In this document: one piece after another, positions 53,549 through 62,126 of the stretch
Position numbering within the stretch: position 1 is the stretch's first letter
Layout of the letters: every line of letters starts with the position of its first letter
NCBI GenBank assembly: GCA_964016875.1
Contig: OZ024722.1
Coordinates: forward strand, 15,692,576 to 15,756,575
Reading direction: 5' to 3'
DNA from: Fallopia convolvulus
Taxonomy: Eukaryota; Streptophyta; Magnoliopsida; Caryophyllales; Polygonaceae
DNA: 64,000 nt
Notes under the pieces: generated by a model
What the model was told of the DNA's origin: nothing
What the model saw: only the letters and a program-made list of their open reading frames with translations
The model's database searches: none
Position numbers and translations under genes: made by a program

Positions 53549-55134
53549 GCTTTCTACAAAAAGAAATAACAAACAAAAGTTCATGTTTGACATGCAAATA
53601 CTTAATATTAAACATGCTTTAAAACAAGTAAATGCACATTTCATTCAAATAAACAATTTATGTTCCCAGTGAATAAAATGATTCCAAGATCCTATTCCAA
53701 ACAAGACTCAACGTACTTTTGCACTGCCTTTAGTCTTGTGTGTTCAAGATAATTAACAATTACTAATTATAACTCCTTATAATTCCTGGTTAATGGTCCA
53801 CATCCAATGTAGGATCCACTACCATGTCTCAAGATCCAAAACTTTGCCTTTTGGTCTCTTGTTGGGTACAACCATATCAAGGCTTATGAACCCCTGTATA
53901 GATCCACCCTCACTAGTTTAATGTTTAAGAAGGACACCCTCGCTTTTGCGAAGCCCATCCAACCAAAACCAAAAAAAAACGTTTCGGGTTATGATATGGA
54001 AAGGCATTGCCCCAATATTCATTTGGGAACTTAAGCATGCAATGGTTATTTATTACTAGTGACAAAAACATAATAAATAACTTATGCAAAACTTAAACAA
54101 TTCATCTCATGAAAATCATATTATAAAACAATCACATGCAATAATTAAAATTATATTATAAATAAGCATGTAACTATTAGAAAATTTATCTCATGAAAAC
54201 TAACATGAAAATCTTGATTCAAAAGAAATTAATAGATAATATTAATCAAAATTAATCATCAATGTGCATATAATTGGACAAAATTCTATGATCAAGATAT
54301 AATATCAAATATTTTATCTTATTTTAGTGGGATTTCCTAACTCCTTAGGAAACTTTATATCGGATCATGATCTCATCATGACCGAAATTAACATACGACA
54401 AAAGATAAAATTACCAATCAACTTTTTAATTGTACACATGTATTAAGAATAATATAAGATCTCATCTTATATACACGGTAATTAAAACAAACTAAAATTT
54501 TATCTTGATAATCATGTTATCGGTGTCTAACAAATTAGACTTAAAAAAAATTAATCAAGCAATTGTACGCTTGAAACAAAACCAAAAGCACAGATGTTCC
54601 AGGATTGGAGTATCACTCACGTCTATCGGGAGTGCAATTCCGTGGCGGACTTCATCGTTGGATCTTTCAGACGTGTCTCCTCTATCCCGCTTGTAGATGA
54701 TCCGGGTTTGCTTACCCTCATCCGTCAGGATGCTCTAGGGCGACCACTAGACTGTTAGTGGTCACCCTAATTTCTTTCCTTATCAAAAAAAAAACCAAAA
54801 GCACAGATAACAATATCTGCTAACATGCACGAGATTAAATAAATTAACACAAAACGAGCTTATTAAAATTAATTTCATGCGTGAGTTTGCCAAACGTACA
54901 ATTTCTGAATCCAATAACCGGTTGAAAATCAATTTCAAAATTTCTTTTTCATATAAACTCGGCATCGAGATATAAATCTAATTTTCACATTGATCATACG
55001 AAAAATAACAAACTCCAACTTGTTTCTTGTCCGATTAATTGAAATCCCAATTTCAATCAAGCACAATGATCTATATATCAAATGAAATCAAGAACAAAAA
55101 CCTAAAGCTTTGATCCAATCAAGATATGCTTAAG
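53549..55134 (-). other. 5' leader of element H
   Basis: About 1.6 kb between primer site and gag, AT-rich and without a supported ORF. It contains the LINE fragment at 54596-54790. Confidence 0.7.
54596..54790 (+). mobile_element. 5'-truncated LINE insertion (195 bp) with 18 bp TSD
   Basis: It encodes DWSITHVYRECNSVADFIVG, the end of the LINE RNase H-like domain, then a stop and a short A-tail. AAAACCAAAAGCACAGAT flanks it at 54578-54595 and 54791-54808. This is target-primed reverse transcription into element H. Confidence 0.92.
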
Positions 55135-55146
55135 GCTCTGATACCA
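55135..55146 (-). other. Primer-binding site of element H
   Basis: Minus strand TGGTATCAGAGC, perfect Met-tRNA site, 1 bp inside the LTR. Confidence 0.9.
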
Positions 55147-55323
55147 CTGAAAGGTTTTTAGATGCGTATAAGCGGAATTTCATAAACAATTTCTTGCACC
55201 TAAACATGGATCTAAAGCATTCTTGACCTGAGACAAAATTAGGGTTAGTAGAATACCTCTTGATGCGTGATTAGGGTTCTTCCTTCGAGAGAAAAAGCCT
55301 CAATTGTGACTTCTCTAATCAGT

Positions 55324-56935
55324 TGATGAGGTATTTTTCGTGGTCGTTAATACCTATCAAAGAAACCTTAGCTTTACCAACTCAGTAGAGCGGCAAGTAA
55401 GGGTCGATCTCACAGAGACTTGTGTATTTGTGTTATCACATGTATGCTAAGTAACTAAAGGGGGGTTTTAAGAATGATTATCTAAACTAATATGCAAGAA
55501 TAAAACTAACTATGAATGCAAAAGATGATTTAAATATATGAGAAAAAAAACATGTTCAACTAGTTAGATCCATCATGATATTGATTCGTTGATCATTGAT
55601 TATCTTGATTCTCTTCTCACTTGAATAATCTATTGTGGATAATGACCCTACTAAGGACTAAGATCCAAACTTCATATATAATTGATAGAACTACCAGTCT
55701 AACAACCCAAATTAAATAATAACCTAGAAGACCTTCTAGATTCAATTAAATAACAGCATGACGGTTCAAGTTATCAATAGAAACAAACAACTTAGAGCAA
55801 CCAGACATCTAAGTGATTTGTGAATTTATTCCCTTCTTTAACCAACTTGTCCAACCGGTACTAAATTGATTAAAGTATATTCTTGATCTAATTAACTCCA
55901 ACCGGTAATTTATCAGATTCAGTTTTAACTAGAAATTTTATTAGGTGATCAATCTAACAAAACCCTAATTTAGATTCAATTAAGCACAGGGAATAATTTC
56001 TATTCAAGTTTGTTGAGAATCAATCAAATCTCACAACTACATACAAATCATGACTTCAATAACTATCCAAACACAATAAATTTAGCAATGCATAATTGAA
56101 TTAAAATCAAACTTACAAAGGTTCAAAGGTTCTTCCTTGAGAGAAAACCCTAGCCTCCAAAAGTTGATCAAAAGTTTTTAGAAAATAAACTAACATAAAT
56201 TATTTATATGTCTTCCAAATAATCCTCAAAAGATCTATCTTTAAGCTATACTCGGATATGATACAACCCTAGGCCCGAAAATCAAGCCCAAATGTCGGCC
56301 TATGATGTCCGCGTAAAAACTCCCAATTGCGCCGGATCGTATAATTGCGCGGCCGAGCAATGTGCCATCCCGCGCAATCACCCCTCAGTTGGGATTGCTC
56401 GGGATAGGGTGCTGAATTGCGCGGCCGCGCTTTTAGCAGTCATCCCGCGCAATTGCCTCGGTTTAAGATTCAATCGTCACTTTAGAGGCTATTTTGACCC
56501 ACTTAGAGTTGGAATTTGGACTCGGAGTAAATATATGAATTGTAGATCTTTGAATTAGCTTTCCATTGATACCAAATTGAGCCTCATACGATCACTATAG
56601 CTCCCAAACCAAGCATTGCAAGATAGAGGTGTCGAAACAAGAACTCCAATGCATAGCCCAGGTTTAAGCGTTCTTTTCACACAAGCTCTTGGGCGTTAAC
56701 TCTTCTAATCTTCACTTGTATCACTCTAAGCTTCATCAAACTCCACCACAATCATCTAAGATCCATCCCATCCATGCTTGTTTACCTAAAGATCTGCAAA
56801 ACCGAACAAAACAAGCGCAACTACCCGAAAACACAAGATCCTAGAAACTAAACTAAAACCAACTAAAACTAACTAAAAGTTATGCAAAATAAACATAAAT
56901 ATGCATCCTAAACACTACCTAAATGCAAGCTATCA
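55324..56935 (-). repeat. 3' LTR of element I
   Basis: Runs TGATGAGGTATTTTTCG to GCAAGCTATCA. TATA box 56202-56209 (minus), cassette 56324-56460, then a block homologous to the LTR of element F (56490-56640). Confidence 0.9.
56202..56460 (-). promoter_or_regulatory. U3 promoter of element I: TATA box plus GC-palindrome cassette (3' LTR copy)
   Basis: Minus-strand ATATAAAT at 56209-56202. From 115 bp upstream: AATTGCGCGGCCGCGC, AATTGCGCGGCCGAGC, CCCGCGCAATTGCC and CCCGCGCAATCA, built on the palindromes GCGCGGCCGCGC and GCGCAATTGCGC-like halves. Confidence 0.72.
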
Positions 56936-58590
56936 AATTCCTCCATGCTTAACTCTTGATTGTCCTCAAGCAAGACATAAATCCAAATCACACCATAGAA
57001 ATGCAATAATACATCCATCTCAAGTCAAACAAACATTTCACATATAATTAAAAAACCGACCAAGACTTCTCAACACGCATTATGGTAAGCAACAAGTAAA
57101 GACCATTCATTCATTCTAGACCTCACCAAGGTAAATTGTGTTTGCACTCAACTCTTAAGCGTTTAAGGGTACGTGTTTCACTCAAAATCAACCATGAAAA
57201 CTAGACTACCATAAGCTTGCATCAGAGTTCTAAATCTCCACCGTTGGGGATCAAATACATAACAAAATCATGAGGTCTTTTTTCAGCTTGTAATGGGGAC
57301 AAGGTAAAGAGAAATTTGGAAGGAATCATATTTGGCCTGTGGTGCTAAATCCGGGATAAAGAACTAATTCTAAACCCAAACTTTACACTTTATTTCTCAT
57401 AACACTTCCCAACATCCTTTCTCAACTCCTTACATTTACATTCAAACACTTTGCTTCTTTTCTTTTTCTTTTGCCTCTTTTCAACTCTTTCTTTGCTACT
57501 AATGAAGACTACTAACTTTTAAGTTCAATTTTCTTTCTTTTGCTTTGCACAACTTATTTCATCTTCATTTTTTTTCACTTTGAAACCAAGAGTTTTATTT
57601 CCTCTTTTTCCACCTTTTCTCCAACTCCTCCATACTTACATCAAACTCACACAAAATACAACCACAACCTAAAGTCCTAAATCCCGGATTATGGGTCAAG
57701 CTTATTAGGCTAGGAATCATTTTGTGGAGATATCAAAAATAGGCTTAAAGCTCAAAAAAAATAGGGGTGTCAAAAACATGGATCTTGTAAGGTAGGAAAG
57801 GAAACAATAGGCTATAAGAAACATCGCCTCAATCATTTTAATGTCATGCATTCAATCATATAAAGCAGCCTTGAAAAAGAGTCATAACACAAGTTCTAGA
57901 GCTAGATAATCATGGTGATACACTCAAAAATGTAGAGAATAAATATATATCATGAAAGGCCAAAAATATCTCACAAGGTAAAGTTTTGTCTAGAACTTCA
58001 GAATGAATCAAATACTCAAGCTAAATACATGCTCCATCCTATAGTCAAAGTAATTAATCAATGATCATGCTCATATCATATCAACTTCAGCAAATCATGC
58101 AAATCATGGGTTAGAATTCATACTTAGCATAGAAAAACAAGCGGTATCAAATAATGGGGAAATAAGAACCTAAATGCAATATTTTTGTATTTTTTTTTAA
58201 ATTTTCTGATTTTTTTTCATTTTTCAGGATTTTAATCAATGCATGCAAAAATTTAAATATGACCTAATCTAATGCAACTATATGCAATGCAAACAAGTAA
58301 TTCCCTTCCCCCATGCTTAAAACATACTTTGTCCCCAAAGTATAGTGAAAAGTAAAGGAAAAAGAAAAACTCACAAACAAACTAGCTATCCGGGTAATGC
58401 GGCGGGAAATTCGATGGTGGTGGTTCTTCGGGTTATCAATCTTCAGACTTGTAATATCTAACACACACAAAAACTACCTAAAAAGCAAAAGATTAATCTG
58501 AAAAACAAAACTACTCTAATCCTTGGGTTGTCTCCCAAGAAGCGCTTATTTAATGTCATTAGCTTGACCCTTAGCATGAATGGACAAGAT
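56936..58590 (-). other. 3' non-coding interior of element I
   Basis: Polypurine tract at the left end (minus AAGCATGGAGGAATT) and the post-pol box near 58523-58556 (TTGGGTTGTCTCCCAAGAAG). Nothing coding remains; the deletion junction is at 58590. Confidence 0.75.
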
Positions 58591-59867
58591 TAAGATCCAA
58601 ACTTCATATATAGTTGATAGAACTATCAGTCTAACAACCCTAATTAAATAATAACCTAGAAGACCTTCTAGATTCAATTAAATAACAGCATGACGGTTCA
58701 AGTTATCAATAGAAACAAACAACTTAGAGCAACCGGACATCTAAGTGATTTGTGAATTTATTCCCTTCTTTAACCAACTTGTCCAACCGGTACTAAATTG
58801 ATTAAAGTATACTCTTGATCTAATTAACTCCATCCGGTAATTTATCAGATTCAGTTTTAACTAGAAATTCTATTAGGTGATCAATCTAACAAAACCCTAA
58901 TTTAGATTCAATTAAGTACAGGGAATAATTTCTATTCAAGTTTGTTGAGAATCAATCAAATCTCACAACTACATACAAATCATGACTTCAATAACTAGCC
59001 AAACACAATAAATTTAGCAATGCATAATTGAATTAAAATCAAACTTACAAAGGTTCAAAGGTTCTTCCTTGAGAGAAAACCCTAGCCTCCAAAAGTTGAT
59101 CAAAAGTTTTTAGAAAATAAACTAACATAAATTATTTATATGTCTTCCAAATAATCCTCAAAAGATCTATCTTTAAGCTATACTCGGATATGATATAACC
59201 TTAGGCCCGAAAATCAAGCCCAAATGTCGGCCTATGATGTCCGCGTAAAAACTCCCAATTGCGCCGGATCGTATAATTGCGCGGCCGAGCAATGTGCCAT
59301 CCCGCGCAATCACCCCTCAGTTGGGATTGCTCGGGATAGGGTGTTGAATTGTGCGGCCGCGCTTTTAGCAGTCATCCCGCGCAATTGCCTCGGTTCAGGA
59401 TTCAAGCGTCACTTCAGAGGCTCTTTTGACCTACTTAGAATTGGAATTTGGACTCAGAGTAAAAATATGAATTGTAGCTCTTTGAATTAGCTTTCCATTG
59501 ATACCAAATTGAGCTTCATCCGATCACTATAGCTCCCAAACCAAGCATTGCAAGATAGCGGTGTCGAAACAAGAACTCCAATGCATAGCCCAGGTTTAAG
59601 CGTTCTTTTCACACAAGCTCTTGGGCGTTAACTCTTCTAATATTCACTTGTATCACTCTAAGTTTCATCAAACTCCACCACAATCATCTAAGATTCATCC
59701 CATCCATGCTTGTTTACCTAAAGATCTGCAAAACCGAACAAAACAAGCGCAACTACCCGAAAACACAAGATCCTAGAAACTAAACTAAAACCAACTAAAA
59801 CTAACTAAAACTTATGCAAAATAAACATAAATATGCATCCTAAACACTACCTAAATTCAAGATATCA
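58591..59867 (-). repeat. 5' LTR of element I, inner end deleted
   Basis: Matches 55659-56935. Begins at TAAGATCCAAACTTC, lacking the primer-site end. Ends AAGATATCA followed by TSD TCAGT. Confidence 0.9.
59134..59394 (-). promoter_or_regulatory. U3 promoter of element I: TATA box plus GC-palindrome cassette (5' LTR copy)
   Basis: Same arrangement as 56202-56460; within the cassette I see only a few substitutions (for example GTGCGGCCGCGC for GCGCGGCCGCGC). Confidence 0.7.
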
Positions 59868-60350
59868 TCAGTCCACACGAGTACGGGATCGGGATCTCCT
59901 TCGCTTCCGATTGCTAGATCGAAGTGCCAAAGACTAGAAAAAATTGGAAGAAGAGAGCTTTTCTTTTCTTACGTAAAACTTCTGAAAACCCTAGATCTCA
60001 TCTTCCCTTTAAAGGCCTTATATGTTTATTTCCCCAAATAAATATATCCTTTTAATTCTCAATAATATCCAACATATTTATTGATAATTAACTCTTTTCT
60101 TATTAGACTAAAACCCTATGTCTGACAAAGACTTTTAGCCCACTGATCCAGCCCGTCAACCAAATGTGTGTGACCTCATAGGACCCGTTTATAATAGTTA
60201 TGGATTAAACTATTTAACCCATTAATCGTAGTTGATTTCTAGCAAAACACTACGACTCCTAAAATAAACGGATTGAATCTCTCTATCAATCGTCCTATTC
60301 CATGTTCGGTAATTGCAACTTTTATTAAAGGACACAATTCCTTTAGAAGG

Positions 60351-60882
60351 TATATTTGAGCTCAAATGGTATTTGCCCAACAAATGGAAACAACCAAGAT
60401 GATGATGATCTATACTCAGTTGAATATCTCAACACTATCAGAATCTCTGGAATTCCAAATAATTGCCTTAAACTTAAGGTATGAGTGCATGTCATGTTAC
60501 TTCACAATATTGATCAATCTAATGGATTGTGCAACAACACACGATTAGTCGTCACAAGGCTAATGACACACACCATTGAGGCTAAGATCATTTCTGGAAC
60601 AAACATTGGATTCAAGGTTATAATTCCACGTGTGTGCTTCTTACGCTATTCGACATTACATTGCCTTTTAAATTACGACGAAGATAATTCCCACTCATTG
60701 TTTGTTTTGCAATGACAATCAACAAAAGCCAAGGTCAGTCTCTTTCACGAGTTGGTTTATACCTTCCAAGGCCGGTATTTACCCATGGACAACTTTATGT
60801 TGCATTTTCAAGGGTCACAAGTAGAGATGGGTTGACAATTTTAATTTGTGATGAAAATAACCAACACTTCAAACACAACTAA
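60351..60882 (+). pseudogene. Helitron Pif1-like helicase, C-terminal part
   Basis: Continues from 48155. It reads SVEYLNTIRISGIPNNCLKL, then VHVMLLHNIDQSNGLCNNTR, the conserved MTINKSQGQSL motif (frameshifted, 60714 on), LPRPVFTHGQLYVAFSRVTS and ILICDENN, the typical Helitron helicase end. Several frameshifts and stops. Confidence 0.9.
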
Positions 60883-61275
60883 CGTTGTGTATAAAGAAGT
60901 CTTCATAATATTATGTAGTAGTAGGCAAATATAAATTTTCAATTATATACACAATATTTAATCTATACTTTTTGAATTTTCATGTGTGTTTATTAATTCA
61001 ATAATGAATTTGTATGTATATATATAACTTTAATTTTACCTTAAAACATCCTTCGTTAACTATAAATTTTTCTCTAAATATAACTTTGAAATGAATATTC
61101 ATGGTTAACTCCTCTTGGATATCATTCATTCAACATATCAATTACAATGAATATTTTAAATACTCAATAAAATTCTCAATACACAATTTCCCGATTAACT
61201 ACTGTAAATATCATGTAATATCAAACCAGGATTTAAATCTATCCGCCAAATCTTACAAAACTACAACAAACACAT
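60883..61275. other. Helitron 3' flanking sequence
   Basis: AT-rich sequence between the helicase end and the terminal hairpin. No supported ORF. Confidence 0.5.
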
Positions 61276-61303
61276 CCCGTACAGGGTACGGGTCATAAAC
61301 TAG
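61276..61303 (+). other. Helitron 3' terminus (hairpin plus CTAG)
   Basis: CCCGTAC AGG GTACGGG forms a 7 bp stem 7 nt before CTAG, which is followed by T. This fits the Helitron rule of a subterminal hairpin and CTRR end inserted before T. Confidence 0.85.
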
Positions 61304-61953
61304 TATATATAAATCTTAGATAGTTTGAGGGGGGTGTAATAAAATAGAAATGGTTGTATAAAATTAATAAAACATGCAATTAAGGACATTTTGGTCTAGA
61401 TTTTATTATAAAAGGTGGTTTGTTAAAAAAACATTCTTTTAAAAGGTGGTTTTAACTAATAATTAAATATGGAATTATTCTTTGTCCTTAAAGCAGTAAA
61501 ATTATGTTTTACTTGTGATGAAAAAAAAGAGCTTATTTTGATAAGGCCCTAAGACTCGATTAAACACTAGCTTTATACAAGATGAAGCGTAGATTGGGAT
61601 CACCAATGAATTCTATCCCAATCGATTCAATGAATAAGGTGAAGAACAAAGTAAGATGATGCTTTTAATCGATGGGATTTCTAATGGTTCAAGTAAATTA
61701 ACGCCATTGCCTACTATGACCTACTTTGCTTCAAGGGAGAGTACGATCTTATGTTATTCTGGTTCAATAATTTGTTTAAAGCAAATTACAATTCCAGCCT
61801 TCCAGGTCTCCAACTTTTAGGGTAGATTTAGTAGGTCGAATTAGCTTCTAAATGAGAGTTTTGACCTAGGTAAGTACGGGATCCGAAGTATTTATTATTT
61901 TATTACATGTCCTATAGTCAAATCCTCTAATAGTATTAGAGGAATATTCCTTG
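61304..61953. other. Unassigned sequence
   Basis: No supported gene or repeat structure. Its last 16 bp (61938-61953) are the left TSD of the next retroposon. Confidence 0.4.
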
Positions 61954-62110
61954 TCTGCACCGTCGGAGGGGATTATTAACTCTTTGCTTGATGATGTTAG
62001 GAGTCGGGCTATCCCCCGGCCGTTTGTTGACTACTTAGCCCTTTTTTTCTCATATTAATAAAATGCCCCCTTGAGGGACTCGAGAATACTGTCTCTCCTT
62101 CTACCAAAAA
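61954..62110 (+). mobile_element. Short retroposon insertion (157 bp) with 16 bp TSD
   Basis: AGAGGAATATTCCTTG flanks it at 61938-61953 and 62111-62126, and it ends in an A-run. The start encodes GIINSLLDDVRSRAIPRPFV, followed by AT-rich sequence. This is the footprint of LINE-type insertion; a 5'-truncated LINE is most likely, though no RNase H motif is visible. Confidence 0.8.
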
Positions 62111-62126
62111 AGAGGAATATTCCTTG

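Larger units (their letters stand above)
55324..59867 (-). mobile_element. Athila-like gypsy element I, deletion derivative, in the LTR of element H
   Basis: Perfect TSD TCAGT (55319-55323, 59868-59872). Full left LTR (55324-56935), polypurine tract, 3' non-coding region (56936-58590) and an outer-truncated right LTR (58591-59867). Primer site, gag, pol and about 335 bp of LTR are deleted together. Confidence 0.9.
48156..60345 (-). mobile_element. Ty1/copia element H in the Helitron helicase gene
   Basis: Perfect TSD GAAGG (48151-48155, 60346-60350). The helicase reading resumes beyond it. LTR 48156-48804 and a right LTR at 55148-55323 plus 59868-60345, split by element I. A perfect Met-tRNA primer site, gag, protease, integrase, RT and RNase H follow on the minus strand, all frameshifted. 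The catalytic part of RT is deleted. Its leader also carries a truncated LINE at 54596-54790. Confidence 0.93.
55148..60345 (-). repeat. 5' LTR of element H, split by element I
   Basis: 55148-55323 and 59868-60345 together match 48156-48804. The outer terminus reads TTTA where the other LTR has TTCA. Differences between the LTRs are few. Confidence 0.9.
47120..61303 (+). mobile_element. Helitron, decayed, 5' end not found, split by element H
   Basis: Helicase coding parts lie on both sides of element H, and a canonical 3' end (hairpin then CTAG before T) is at 61276-61303. The 5' TC terminus is not identified; the stated start is the first recognisable exon. The Rep domain is missing, so the element is truncated at its 5' side. 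Confidence 0.75.

Noticed and set aside
56292..56558. 88-codon ORF repeated at 59224-59490
   Set aside because: It is the cassette region of the two LTRs of element I read in one frame; conservation reflects LTR identity, not coding.
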